DNA of 64,000 bases, from the NCBI RefSeq assembly GCF_036381655.1, contig NZ_DASVCJ010000065.1, positions 173,630-237,629 on the forward strand, in the 5' to 3' direction. A model generated the notes under the pieces. It searched no databases. It saw only the letters and a program-made list of their open reading frames with translations, and was not told where the DNA came from. Of this stretch, positions 49,821-58,417 are shown one piece after another. Within the stretch, counting starts at the first letter, position 1. Each line of letters begins with the position of its first letter. The position numbers and the translations under genes were made by a program. This DNA is from Ferrovibrio sp036381655 (GTDB lineage Bacteria > Pseudomonadota > Alphaproteobacteria > Ferrovibrionales > Ferrovibrionaceae).

Positions 49821-50390
49821 TCAGCAATCAAAAAACACGGTTTCGTCCTGTCCTTGCATCACCACATCCCAGCGGTATTCCGCTTTTCCGGGCTGACGCT
49901 TGGCGATGAGGGTGTCACGACGCGGCGCGTCTTCGATCAGGCCAAGCACCGGGTCGTCGGCATTGGCTGCCTCGTCGGAAAAGTAGATGCGGGTGTAGAG
50001 GTGCTTGAGCATGCCACGCATGAACAGGCAGACCACGATATGCGGCGCCTGCAGCGTATTGCCGGGTCCTGGCACGGCACCCGGCTTGATGGTGGAGAAG
50101 CTGAAGCGTCCCTCCTTATCGGTCGGCATACGGCCGAAGCCGAGGAAATTGCCATCCAGCGGCTTGTCCTGCGTATCCTCCGGATGGGCGTATTTACCGT
50201 CCGCGTTGGCCTGCCAGAATTCGATCAGGGCATCCGGAATGGGCTGGCCCTCGCCATCGAGCACGCGGCCGGAGATGACGATCTTCTCGCCGCGCGTCGC
50301 GTCCTTGGCGATATCGGCAATCGTGATGGGAGTCAGGCCGAGATGCAGATAAGGGCCAACTGTCTGCGAGGCAGTGGGAATGAACGCCAT
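49821..50390 (-). CDS. pcaG: Protocatechuate 3,4-dioxygenase alpha subunit
   Basis: This is a 189-residue protein with the intradiol dioxygenase beta-sandwich: SQTVGPYLHLGLTP at the start, GRVLDGEGQPIPDALIEFWQANADGKYAHP in the middle, and the C-terminal YRWDVVMQG. The alpha subunit lacks the iron ligands and pairs with PcaH, which carries them. It follows pcaH by 26 bp. Confidence 0.96.
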   Translation of the reverse strand: MAFIPTASQTVGPYLHLGLTPITIADIAKDATRGEKIVISGRVLDGEGQPIPDALIEFWQANADGKYAHPEDTQDKPLDGNFLGFGRMPTDKEGRFSFSTIKPGAVPGPGNTLQAPHIVVCLFMRGMLKHLYTRIYFSDEAANADDPVLGLIEDAPRRDTLIAKRQPGKAEYRWDVVMQGQDETVFFDC

Positions 50391-50416
50391 GGCTTTATAT
50401 CCTGAAATCCGCTTGC

Positions 50417-51121
50417 TTATTTCTCGAACGGCGTCGCATTACGGCCACGCAGGACGATATCCCAGCGATAGCCGAGCGCGAATTCGGGAATGGTGCTTTC
50501 CAGGTCGAAGGACGCGATCATGCTGTCGCGGGCCCGCTGGTCGGTCATGCAGTTGAAGATGGGATCGAACGGCAGCAGCGGATCGCCGGGAAAATACATC
50601 TGCGTCACGAGCCGCGTCATGAAGCTCGGGCCGAAGAGCGAAAAATGGATATGCTGCGGCCGCCAGGCATTGTGGTGGTTGCGCCAGGGATAAGCGCCCG
50701 GCTTCAGGGTAATGAAGCGATAGCGGCCTTCCTCGTCGGTGAGCGTACGGCCATAGCCGGTGAAATTCGGATCGATCGGCGCGTCATGCTGGTCGTTGGC
50801 ATGGCAATACCGGCCGGTCGAATTCGCCTGCCAGATCTCGATCAGGGTATGCGGCACGGGCCGGCCATCTTCGTCGAGAACCCGGCCGGATACGATGATC
50901 CGCTCGCCGATCGGCTCGCCGGCATGCTGCTTGGTGAGATCGTTGTCGGTCGGGTTGATGCGGTCATGGCCGAAAACCGGTCCGGTCACTTCGGACAGCG
51001 TATGCGGCAATAGGACCAGCGGCTTGCTTGGGGCACGCTTGATCGAGGATTGATAAGGCGGGTGCAGATAATCCGGCTGCGTACCCGCCGCCGGCCGCTT
51101 ATAGCCGATCACCGTCGTCAT
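50417..51121 (-). CDS. pcaH: Protocatechuate 3,4-dioxygenase beta subunit
   Basis: This 234-residue protein is the catalytic subunit. The four iron ligands are in place: Tyr in TGRYCHAND, Tyr in PGAYPWRN and two His in PQHIHFSLFG. It cleaves protocatechuate between its hydroxyls to 3-carboxymuconate. It is the first gene of the pca operon and is divergent from pcaR; the 149-bp gap holds a PcaR-like operator. GGGAGGAAG precedes the ATG. Confidence 0.97.
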   Translation of the reverse strand: MTTVIGYKRPAAGTQPDYLHPPYQSSIKRAPSKPLVLLPHTLSEVTGPVFGHDRINPTDNDLTKQHAGEPIGERIIVSGRVLDEDGRPVPHTLIEIWQANSTGRYCHANDQHDAPIDPNFTGYGRTLTDEEGRYRFITLKPGAYPWRNHHNAWRPQHIHFSLFGPSFMTRLVTQMYFPGDPLLPFDPIFNCMTDQRARDSMIASFDLESTIPEFALGYRWDIVLRGRNATPFEK

Positions 51122-51204
51122 TGTGCCCTTCCTCCCGGCTGATGCAGGTCAGATCCCTGCACTCAACCATCTTGCCTCAAATCGTCGTGATGGACGACAT
51201 TGGC

Positions 51205-51235
51205 TTGACTTTTTGTTCGTTTAACGCACGATAAT
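51205..51235 (+). promoter_or_regulatory. pcaR: pcaR promoter containing a PcaR-like operator
   Basis: A -35 TTGACT (51205-51210) and a -10 GATAAT (51230-51235) flank GTTCGTTTAACGCAC (51215-51229). From memory, the Pseudomonas putida PcaR site is GTTCGATAATCGCAC; the match is 12 of 15. The motif is itself a near-palindrome. Its place between -35 and -10 fits autorepression of the regulator and possible action on the divergent pcaH promoter. Confidence 0.65.
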
Positions 51236-51270
51236 ATGTATATCCAACATTACAAGGCGGGGAGGCAGGC

Positions 51271-52038
51271 TTGTCAATCGGGATCAACGCGCGCGATTTC
51301 TCGACATCGCTGGCCCGCGGTTTACGCGTGATCACCGCCTTCGACCGCGACAATGACGAGATGACCTTGAGCGAGGTGGCCCGGCGTTCGGACATGACGC
51401 GGGCCGCCGCCCGACGCTATCTGCTGACCCTATGCGAACTGGGCTATGTCGCCGGAGACGGCAAGTATTTCCGCCTGACCCCGCGTGTGCTCGAACTCGG
51501 CTTTGCATTCCTTACCTCCCAGCATATCTGGGAAAGGGCCCAGCCCTTCATGGAGCAGCTTACCGAGCGCGTGAACGAATCCTGTTCAATCTCCGTCCTG
51601 GAGGATTGCGATATCGTCTATGTCGCTCGCGTACCGACCAAGCGCATCATGTCGGTCGCACTCGGTATCGGCTCGCGGCTGCCAGCCTATTGCACCTCGA
51701 TGGGGCGCGTCCTGCTGGCCGATCTGCGTCCGGCCGAGCTTGACGCTTATTTTCAGCGCGCCATGTTCGAGTCACTGACGCCACATACCGCCACGGACCC
51801 TGCGGCATTGCGCAATATCCTCGCCGAGGTACGACATAACGGCTATGCCCTGGTGGATCAGGAGCTGGAAATCGGACTGCGCTCGATTGCCGTGCCGATC
51901 CGCAACCAGGCGGGCCGCGTTCTAGCCGCCATGAACATCAGCGGCCATGCTTCCCGCATCAGCGTCGAGGAAATGCGCCAGCGCTACCTGTCGCCGCTGC
52001 TTTATGCGGCGGAAGGCATTCGCATGGCGTTGGCATAA
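51271..52038 (+). CDS. pcaR: IclR-family regulator of the protocatechuate pathway
   Basis: This is a 255-residue protein with an N-terminal helix-turn-helix (LSEVARRSDMTRAAARRYLLTLCELGYV, about residues 33-60) and a C-terminal IclR ligand domain ending in MNISGHASRIS. It closely follows the PcaR/PobR/CatR layout, and its place beside pcaHGBDC supports a PcaR role, sensing 3-oxoadipate or protocatechuate. The start is a TTG at 51271 with GGGGAGG upstream. Confidence 0.9.
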   Translation: MSIGINARDFSTSLARGLRVITAFDRDNDEMTLSEVARRSDMTRAAARRYLLTLCELGYVAGDGKYFRLTPRVLELGFAFLTSQHIWERAQPFMEQLTERVNESCSISVLEDCDIVYVARVPTKRIMSVALGIGSRLPAYCTSMGRVLLADLRPAELDAYFQRAMFESLTPHTATDPAALRNILAEVRHNGYALVDQELEIGLRSIAVPIRNQAGRVLAAMNISGHASRISVEEMRQRYLSPLLYAAEGIRMALA

Positions 52039-52040
52039 GC

Positions 52041-52454
52041 TCAGGAAAGCTTGGCACGAATCTCTTCAGGCACCGGCAGTGCTTTCAGACGACCGGGCTT
52101 TTCCGGATGCGCCGCGGCCCAGACGCGCTTCTCGTAGCCATCGACGCTCAGCGTTCCGGCATTGAAGATCCTGTGGCTGACGACGAAATACCGCTCGCTC
52201 CATTCACTCACGCCGCTCTGGATTTCGAGTTCGTCGCCGAATTTCGATGGTGCCAGGAATTTGGCATTCGCTTCGGCGATCGGCATGCCGATGACGCCAT
52301 GCTGATCGTAGATATCGGGTATCTTGAAACCGGCGCTGACGAAAAGATGCCGCGTTGCCGCGTCGAACCAGGTGAAGTATTTCGGATAGAAGACAATCCG
52401 GGCAGGATCGGCATCTCCCCATTCGACCGTGATGCGGTAAATGTTTGTCTTCAT
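52041..52454 (-). CDS. 4-hydroxybenzoyl-CoA thioesterase-like hot-dog protein
   Basis: This 137-residue hot-dog-fold protein has a YRITVEWGDADPARIVFYPKYFTWFDAATR segment that closely follows the Pseudomonas 4-hydroxybenzoyl-CoA thioesterase, with the catalytic Asp in the position before PARIV. It would release an aromatic acid from its CoA ester, which could feed the neighbouring protocatechuate pathway. It converges with pcaR (2-bp gap) and is divergent from the MarR gene. Confidence 0.85.
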   Translation of the reverse strand: MKTNIYRITVEWGDADPARIVFYPKYFTWFDAATRHLFVSAGFKIPDIYDQHGVIGMPIAEANAKFLAPSKFGDELEIQSGVSEWSERYFVVSHRIFNAGTLSVDGYEKRVWAAAHPEKPGRLKALPVPEEIRAKLS

Positions 52455-52531
52455 ATTAGTTTGCCCTCAAACTATCTTTCGATAGATACCGTCGCTGCCT
52501 TTACCGGTCAATATCAAGCCGGCCATACGAT

Positions 52532-52548
52532 TTGATTATATTATACAA
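52532..52548. promoter_or_regulatory. Possible MarR-type site in the thioesterase/marR gap
   Basis: An AT-rich imperfect palindrome, TTGATTATATTATACAA, lies in the 236-bp divergent gap 52455-52690. It shares the outer TTG...CAA and inner TAT/ATA letters with the perfect repeat at 55524-55542 upstream of the crotonase and MFS genes. The match is only partial. The rest of the gap shows no other clear element. Confidence 0.3.
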
Positions 52549-52690
52549 CAATTAACATATACTATTTTCTCGAATCTGTCGCATCCATTGCCAAGGCCCT
52601 CCTTTTCTTCTAAACCGCCAGGAGTTTCCGCCTCACGGTCGGCAAGCGATTCGCCGCCCATGAGGCGGCCGTATTCATAGAGGGCAGGCC

Positions 52691-53221
52691 TTGAGGACGA
52701 CCCGCAACGTCACCAAGCCGAAAACGGCATCCAGCGGTGCAGAAAGCGCTGCCGGCACCGAGCGTGAGTTCGCCACGAACGGCGGCAATGATATCTCTCT
52801 GGGCTGCCTCGAAGGCTTGCTCGGCTATTCCCTGCGGCGCGCGCAGCTAGCCGTTTTCCAGGACTTCCTCCATTGCATGAAGGATTTCGATCTGCGGCCG
52901 GCGCAATTCTCCGTTTTGGCGATCATCGGCGCCAACCCAGGTTTGAAACAGTCGCGTGTCAGCGAAGCACTTGGGATCAACCGCGCCAATTTCGTCGCCT
53001 TGTTGGACGAGCTGGAACAGCGGAAATTGGCGAGGCGGGCTGCTGCGCCGGGAGATCGGCGATCAAATGCCCTTTACCTCACCCCTAAAGGCGAGGTTTT
53101 CCTGAAGGAGGCCTACCAGCACCTGATCGCCCAGCATGAGCGGCGGCTGGAAGAGGCTCTGGGAAGCACAAACAAGCAGCTTCTTCTCGAGCAGCTCGGC
53201 AAGCTTGCCGCGTTATCCTGA
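52691..53221 (+). CDS. MarR-family regulator
   Basis: This is a 176-residue protein. After a polar N-terminal extension of about 30 residues comes a MarR winged helix: LRPAQFSVLAIIGANPGLKQSRVSEALGINRANFVALLDELEQRKL, and the wing with DRRSNALYLTPKG. MarR proteins of this sort often repress genes for aromatic acid catabolism and respond to aroyl- or cinnamoyl-CoA. Neighbours (thioesterase, crotonase, thiolase, MFS) fit such a role. The start is TTG at 52691 with AGAGGG upstream. Confidence 0.88.
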   Translation: MRTTRNVTKPKTASSGAESAAGTEREFATNGGNDISLGCLEGLLGYSLRRAQLAVFQDFLHCMKDFDLRPAQFSVLAIIGANPGLKQSRVSEALGINRANFVALLDELEQRKLARRAAAPGDRRSNALYLTPKGEVFLKEAYQHLIAQHERRLEEALGSTNKQLLLEQLGKLAALS

Positions 53222-53233
53222 CAACCAAAAGCA

Positions 53234-53260
53234 GGGCGACGACCTGTTTGGTCGCCGCCC
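53234..53260. terminator. Bidirectional terminator between the marR and thiolase genes
   Basis: GGGCGACGACC (53234-53244) pairs with GGTCGCCGCCC (53250-53260) with one mismatch and a 5-base loop, in the 66-bp gap between two convergent genes. The T content after the stem is low on the plus strand, so termination strength is uncertain. Confidence 0.65.
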
Positions 53261-53287
53261 TTGACCCGGCCGGGAGAAAGCGCCGGA

Positions 53288-54550
53288 TCAGTGAGCCAGC
53301 GTAACGGCGCCCGGGTTTTCCACCAACAGCGCGATACCTTGCCCGCCACCGATGCAGGCTGAGGCAATGCCGTAGCGCAGGCCGGAGCGCTGCAATTCGC
53401 GGGCAACGGTGACCGACAGCCGCACGCCCGTCGCCGCCAACGGATGCCCGATGGCAATGGCGCCACCATTGACATTGAGTTTCTTGTGATCGAGGTTCAG
53501 CGCCCGCATGCAGGCCATGACCTGAGCGCCGAAAGCCTCATTGATCTCGACGCGGTCGACATCATCGATCGTAATACCCGCCTTGGCGCAGACGGCCTGG
53601 ATCGCCGGCACCGGCCCGATCCCCATGATCTCCGGGCGCACGCCGACACTGGCGCCGGCAACGATGCGCGCCAGCGGCACCTTGTTATTGTCTCTGACAT
53701 AGCTGCCGGAAGCGACGATGGCTGCCGCGGCGCCATCCACCACGCCGGAGGAGTTGCCGCCGGTCTGCACCCCTCCGAAGGCTGGCCGGATTTTGGCCAA
53801 AGTCTCCAGCGGCGACGGGCGGATATGCGTATCCTCCTTCACCTCCGGCGTCTTGCGGTCAAGCTTGATGCCGCGCTTATTGTAGCCGTCAAATGCGAAT
53901 TCCTCGCTGACCACCGGAGTGATCTCCCCGGCCAGGAATCCGCTTTCCCTCGCCTTCAGGGCCCGCTCGAAGCTTTCGGCGGCATACTCGTCGACTTGCT
54001 CGCGGGTGATCTGATATTCGCGCGCCAGATTCTCGGCGGTATCGCCCATCATGATGCCGGGCGCCGGGTCGATCAGCGCCTCCCAGAGGAAATCCTTGAA
54101 CTCCACCTGGCCCATGCGAAAGCCGTTGCGGTGCCTGTAGGCGGCGATCGGATTGCGGCTCATCGATTCGGTGCCGACGACAAGCCCGACCTCCGTCTGC
54201 CCGAGCTTGATCTGCGATGAGGCCTGCAGGATCGCCTCGATCCCGGTACCGCAGACGCGCTGCACCAGATGCGCCGGCACGTCGATGGGAACTCCGGCAT
54301 AGAGGCCAATATGACGCGGCAGCATGTAAGCGTCATAGGAAGCCTGCGCCATGCTGCCGGCAACTACGGTGCCGATGTCGTTCGCCGGGATGCCGCTTTT
54401 TTTCAAGACCTCGCGCGCCACCTTGATGCCGAGGTCGATAGGCGAGATATCGCTCAGCGGTCCCATGTAATCGGCAAACGGCGTTCGGACGCCGTCGACC
54501 AGCCAGATGTCTTCAAAAGCAATGGTCAATCCGGGCAGGTTAGGCGACAT
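53288..54550 (-). CDS. Thiolase (acetyl-CoA acetyltransferase family)
   Basis: This 420-residue protein has the thiolase residues: Cys100 in LVQRVCGTGIEA, His in GGAIAIGHPLAATG and Cys in IASACIGGGQG. It carries about 15 extra N-terminal residues compared with typical family members. It should cleave a 3-oxoacyl-CoA with CoA. A role as 3-oxoadipyl-CoA thiolase (PcaF) is possible, but a beta-oxidation step for an aromatic side chain fits as well. The ATG at 54550 has AGAGGA upstream. It lies 140 bp downstream of the crotonase gene. Confidence 0.92.
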   Translation of the reverse strand: MSPNLPGLTIAFEDIWLVDGVRTPFADYMGPLSDISPIDLGIKVAREVLKKSGIPANDIGTVVAGSMAQASYDAYMLPRHIGLYAGVPIDVPAHLVQRVCGTGIEAILQASSQIKLGQTEVGLVVGTESMSRNPIAAYRHRNGFRMGQVEFKDFLWEALIDPAPGIMMGDTAENLAREYQITREQVDEYAAESFERALKARESGFLAGEITPVVSEEFAFDGYNKRGIKLDRKTPEVKEDTHIRPSPLETLAKIRPAFGGVQTGGNSSGVVDGAAAAIVASGSYVRDNNKVPLARIVAGASVGVRPEIMGIGPVPAIQAVCAKAGITIDDVDRVEINEAFGAQVMACMRALNLDHKKLNVNGGAIAIGHPLAATGVRLSVTVARELQRSGLRYGIASACIGGGQGIALLVENPGAVTLAH

Positions 54551-54690
54551 TGGCAATCCTCTGGTTGGCAACGATGGCTGAATTATGCCATTGCGTGATG
54601 AAAAGCCGATCAGGAGCAATCTGTGCCGCTTCAGCCTTTCCGATAAACGACAACGCCCGCCGCCCACCGGACGGCGGATTTCTTAACCCA

Positions 54691-55500
54691 CTAGCGTACC
54701 TTGCTGGCCCGTTTCTCCAGGAAATCGCGAATACGCGTCTTTGCCTCGGTGTCGGCCTGAGCAATGGACGAGATCAACGCTTCCATCATATAGCCGGCTT
54801 CAGGGCCGCTCTCGGCAATGCGCGGCAAGGCATGCATGACCGCGAAATTGGTCATCGGCGCATTGCCAGCGATCTTTTTCGCCAGCTCCATGGCCTTGAC
54901 CATCCCCTCGCCCTCATCGACCAGATATTGCGACAGACCAATGGCATGCCCCTCGGCAGCATCGTAGACGCGGCCGGTCAGCATCATGTCCATCATGCGG
55001 GCAACTCCGATCAGGCGCGGAATACGTACCGAGCCGCCACCGCCAACGAAGATGCCGCGCTGCCCTTCCGGCAAGGCATAGAACACCGACGGTTCGGCAA
55101 TGCGGATATGCGTCGCCGCAGCCAATTCCAATCCGCCGCCGATTACCGCGCCATGCAGCACGGATATGACCGGCACCTTGCCGAACTGGATATGGCGGAA
55201 GGCTTCGTGCCACATCATCGAATGTCCGACCCCCTCGGTCGCCGACAATTCCTGGGTTGCGGACAGGTCGAGTCCAGCGGAAAAATGCGGACCGTCGCCA
55301 TCGATGATGACGGCCTTCACCCCTTCCGGCGGTGCGGCAAAAAACCTATGCAGGCCGCGCACCGTCGCATTGTCGAGCGCATTGCGCTTTTCCGCACGCT
55401 TGAGGCGCAATATCGCTATCTCACCGTGCAATTCGACGGCCAGGCTTGGCGGCAGGCCAAGGTCGGGGAGGACAGGTCGTTCAACCGGATTCAGACGCAT
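54691..55500 (-). CDS. Enoyl-CoA hydratase/isomerase family (crotonase) protein
   Basis: This 269-residue crotonase-fold protein has an EIAILRLKRAEKRNAL start, oxyanion-hole residues in FSAGLDL and VLHGAVIGGGLELAAATH, and a Glu in ALPEGQRGIFVGGG at the usual catalytic place. The substrate is unknown. With the thiolase and the thioesterase next to it, it may belong to CoA-dependent side-chain shortening of aromatic acids. It is divergent from the MFS gene. Confidence 0.88.
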   Translation of the reverse strand: MRLNPVERPVLPDLGLPPSLAVELHGEIAILRLKRAEKRNALDNATVRGLHRFFAAPPEGVKAVIIDGDGPHFSAGLDLSATQELSATEGVGHSMMWHEAFRHIQFGKVPVISVLHGAVIGGGLELAAATHIRIAEPSVFYALPEGQRGIFVGGGGSVRIPRLIGVARMMDMMLTGRVYDAAEGHAIGLSQYLVDEGEGMVKAMELAKKIAGNAPMTNFAVMHALPRIAESGPEAGYMMEALISSIAQADTEAKTRIRDFLEKRASKVR

Positions 55501-55523
55501 GACGGTATCTGCTTATAAGATAA

Positions 55524-55542
55524 TTGTTATGCAGTATAACAA
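55524..55542. promoter_or_regulatory. Perfect inverted repeat in the crotonase/MFS promoter, MarR-type candidate operator
   Basis: TTGTTAT (55524-55530) and ATAACAA (55536-55542) form a perfect 7-bp inverted repeat with a 5-base spacer in the 145-bp divergent gap. This is the size and AT-rich style of MarR operators, and the MarR gene lies 2.3 kb away. It sits 24 bp before the crotonase start, near a TATAAG-like -10, so binding would block that promoter. Confidence 0.55.
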
Positions 55543-55645
55543 ATGTCCTTCGGCTGGCAAGCCCATCGGTTCACCCACCCAAAAATCGCCATGATTGGAG
55601 ATTTAGGGTTCCCCAGGGAGAGGGGCACGAGAGGCTGGTCGCGGG

Positions 55646-57070
55646 ATGCGCACGATCAAGACGGATATTCCGCTGCGATTGGACCGGCTCCCCTGGGACC
55701 GTTTCCATGTCCTGGTCGTCGTCGCTCTTGGCGTAACCTGGATTCTCGACGGTCTCGAGGTCACGCTGGCCGGCGCAGTCTCCGGCGTGCTCAAGGAAAG
55801 CGCCTCCCTGCAATTCAGCAATGCCGAGGTCGGCCTGGCGAACAGCGCCTATCTGGCCGGCGCCGTATCGGGCGCAATCCTGTTCGGCTGGCTTACCGAC
55901 CGGCTCGGCCGCCGCAAGCTGATCTTCATCACGCTGGCTACCTATGGCCTGGCAACGGCGGGAACCGCGTTTACCACCGATATCTGGAGCTTCGCGCTGC
56001 TGCGCTTCATCACCGGCGCCGGCATCGGCGGCGAATATACGGCGATCAACTCCGCGATTCAGGAATTGCTGCCCGCCCGGGTGCGCGGCTGGTCGGATCT
56101 GGCGATCAACGGCAGTTTCTGGATCGGCGCGGCATTAGGCGCGGCCGGATCGATCCTGCTGCTCGATCCGCATCTGCTCGGCCCCGACATCGGCTGGCGG
56201 GCCTGCTTTCTGATCGGCGCCGTACTTGCCATCCCGATCCTGTTCATGCGCCGCTGGATTCCGGAAAGTCCGCGCTGGCTGCTGACCCATGGCCGGGCGG
56301 ACCATGCCGAGGAAATCGTCGCCAGCATTGAACGGACCATCGCGCAGCGGGGAAAGGAGCTGCCGAACGCCGGCCCACCGCGTTTCCAGCTGCGCGAGCG
56401 CCATCATGCCACACTGGCCGAAATCGCGACGGTTCTGTTTGGCGTGCATTGCCGGCGCGCTCTGGTCGGCCTCAGTCTCATGGTGGCGCAGGCTTTCTTC
56501 TACAACGCCATTTTCTTCACCTATGCGCTGGTGCTGACCGACTTCTACGGCGTGGCGGCGGAAAATGTCGGCTGGTATATCCTGCCTTTCGCTGCCGGGA
56601 ATGTACTCGGCCCATTGCTGCTGGGCCGCCTGTTCGACACGGTCGGCCGCCGGCCGATGATCGCCGCCACCTACATCATCTCGGGGCTGCTGCTGACGAT
56701 CAGTGGATTTCTGTTCCAGCAGGGCGTGCTCAACGGGACGACCCAGACGATAGCCTGGATGGTGGTCTTCTTCTTCGCTTCGGCAGCTGCCAGCTCCGCC
56801 TATCTGACGGTCAGCGAAACCTTCCCTTTGGAAATCCGCGCTCTGGCTATCGCCGCCTTCTATGCCGTGGGTACCGGATTGGGCGGAGTCGCAGCCCCTG
56901 CCCTGTTCGGCGTCCTGATCGAAAGCGGATCACGCGATCAAGTGCTGATCGGTTATCTTCTCGGCGCGCTGCTCATGGTGACCGCCGGAATCATCCAGGC
57001 GATCTTCGGCGTCGCCGCCGAACGCCGAACTCTGGAAGACGTTGCCCGGCCGATCAGCGCCATTGATTGA
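55646..57070 (+). CDS. MFS transporter, probably for an aromatic or organic acid
   Basis: This is a 474-residue protein with twelve membrane helices and the MFS loop motif GWLTDRLGRRK (about residues 73-83), with a second GRLFDTVGRRP copy after helix 7. The first helix has DGLEVTLAGAV, similar to transporters of the aromatic-acid/sugar-like branch with an acidic residue in helix 1. Its position next to the crotonase-thiolase pair supports uptake of the substrate for that route. The substrate is inferred. Confidence 0.9.
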   Translation: MRTIKTDIPLRLDRLPWDRFHVLVVVALGVTWILDGLEVTLAGAVSGVLKESASLQFSNAEVGLANSAYLAGAVSGAILFGWLTDRLGRRKLIFITLATYGLATAGTAFTTDIWSFALLRFITGAGIGGEYTAINSAIQELLPARVRGWSDLAINGSFWIGAALGAAGSILLLDPHLLGPDIGWRACFLIGAVLAIPILFMRRWIPESPRWLLTHGRADHAEEIVASIERTIAQRGKELPNAGPPRFQLRERHHATLAEIATVLFGVHCRRALVGLSLMVAQAFFYNAIFFTYALVLTDFYGVAAENVGWYILPFAAGNVLGPLLLGRLFDTVGRRPMIAATYIISGLLLTISGFLFQQGVLNGTTQTIAWMVVFFFASAAASSAYLTVSETFPLEIRALAIAAFYAVGTGLGGVAAPALFGVLIESGSRDQVLIGYLLGALLMVTAGIIQAIFGVAAERRTLEDVARPISAID

Positions 57071-57097
57071 AGCGGCAGATGCGCATGGTATCACTCC

Positions 57098-58417
57098 CTA
57101 GAATAGGAGATCGATGGAAAAAAGCGTAATCGCCGGAAACAGGATCAATAGGGTAACGCGGATGAAATCCGAGATCAGGAACGGCACAACCCCGCGGAAG
57201 CTCTCTCCCATCGAAACGCCTTTCGCCATCCCGTTTATGACGAAGACGTTCATGCCGACTGGCGGTGTGATTAGCCCGACTTCCACTACGATCAGCGCCA
57301 GAATGCCGAACCAGATCGCGGTATGCTCAGGCGTCATGCCGAAATCCAATGCCATGATCACTGGAAAGAAGATCGGGATGGTCAACAGGATCATCGAAAG
57401 GCTATCCATCAAGCAGCCCAGCACCAGATACAGCAGCAGGATGGCGAGCAAGACGGCATAGGCCGGCAGACCGCTATTGCCAATCGCAGAAGCGGCCTCC
57501 ATCGGCAGCCGGCTCAACCCCAAGAAGGCATTCAGCAAATCGGCGCCAAGCAGGATGAGGAAAATCATCGCGGTCGCCCGTGCCGCCTCGAGAAGGCATT
57601 CCAGAAACCCGGACCAGCGCATGCCGCCCTGAGTGAAGGCCATCACACCGGTGCCAAGCACACCGACAGCCGCCCCTTCGGTGGGCGTGAACCAGCCAAG
57701 ATAGATGCCGCCGATGACCAGAGCGAAGATCATCAGCACTGGCCAGGTTTCGCGCAGGCTTTCAAGCCGCTCGGCCCAGCTTGTCCGCGGGCCGGCCGGT
57801 CCCGCTTCCGGATTGACGCGGACATAAACGGCGATTGCGATCATATAGCCGACCGCGGCGAGAACTCCCGGCACAAAGGCGGCAATGAACAGCTTGGCGA
57901 TATTCTGCTCGGTCAGAATGGCGTAGATGACCAGAATCACCGAGGGCGGAATGAGGATACCCAGCGTGCCACCGGCAGCCAGCGTGCCGGTCGCCAGCGC
58001 CCCGGAATACTTGAAACGCCTAAGTTCCGGCAAGGCAACCTGCCCCATGGTCGCAGCCGTGGCCAAAGACGAGCCGCAGATCGCACCGAACCCGGCACAG
58101 GATCCGATGGCAGCCATAGCGACCCCGCCACGACAATGCCCGAGCCAGACATAGGCTGCCCGGAACAATGCCCGGCTCAGTCCGGCTCGGCTGGCAAGCT
58201 GGCCCATCAGCAGAAATAGCGGAATGACCGATAAGGAGTTGCTAGAAAAAAGCTGGAACGGCGCGGCCTTGAGATAGCTCAATAATGGCAGCCAGCCGTT
58301 CAGCACGGTGTAACCGGCCATTCCAACGGTCAGCATGGCAAGGCCGATGGGAACCCGCACGGCCAGCATCACGAACATGATGCCGAAACCCGCAATACCG
58401 ACTGCGACGCCGCTCAT
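57098..58417 (-). CDS. TRAP transporter large permease (second copy)
   Basis: This 439-residue DctM-type protein has about twelve helices. Signature stretches are GAICGSSLATAATMGQVALPEL, GTLAAGGTLGILIPPSVILVIYAILTEQNI and GLITPPVGMNVFVINGMAKG. The frame is open for another 107 codons upstream, but those residues are a shadow of the small permease gene; the ATG at 58417 overlaps that gene's stop (ATGA). It works with the small permease at 58414 and probably the binding protein at 59255. Confidence 0.93.
   Translation of the reverse strand: MSGVAVGIAGFGIMFVMLAVRVPIGLAMLTVGMAGYTVLNGWLPLLSYLKAAPFQLFSSNSLSVIPLFLLMGQLASRAGLSRALFRAAYVWLGHCRGGVAMAAIGSCAGFGAICGSSLATAATMGQVALPELRRFKYSGALATGTLAAGGTLGILIPPSVILVIYAILTEQNIAKLFIAAFVPGVLAAVGYMIAIAVYVRVNPEAGPAGPRTSWAERLESLRETWPVLMIFALVIGGIYLGWFTPTEGAAVGVLGTGVMAFTQGGMRWSGFLECLLEAARATAMIFLILLGADLLNAFLGLSRLPMEAASAIGNSGLPAYAVLLAILLLYLVLGCLMDSLSMILLTIPIFFPVIMALDFGMTPEHTAIWFGILALIVVEVGLITPPVGMNVFVINGMAKGVSMGESFRGVVPFLISDFIRVTLLILFPAITLFSIDLLF

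Noticed and set aside
47711..49909. A 732-codon open frame antisense to pcaD and pcaB
   Set aside because: It crosses two well-supported genes and has no family resemblance.
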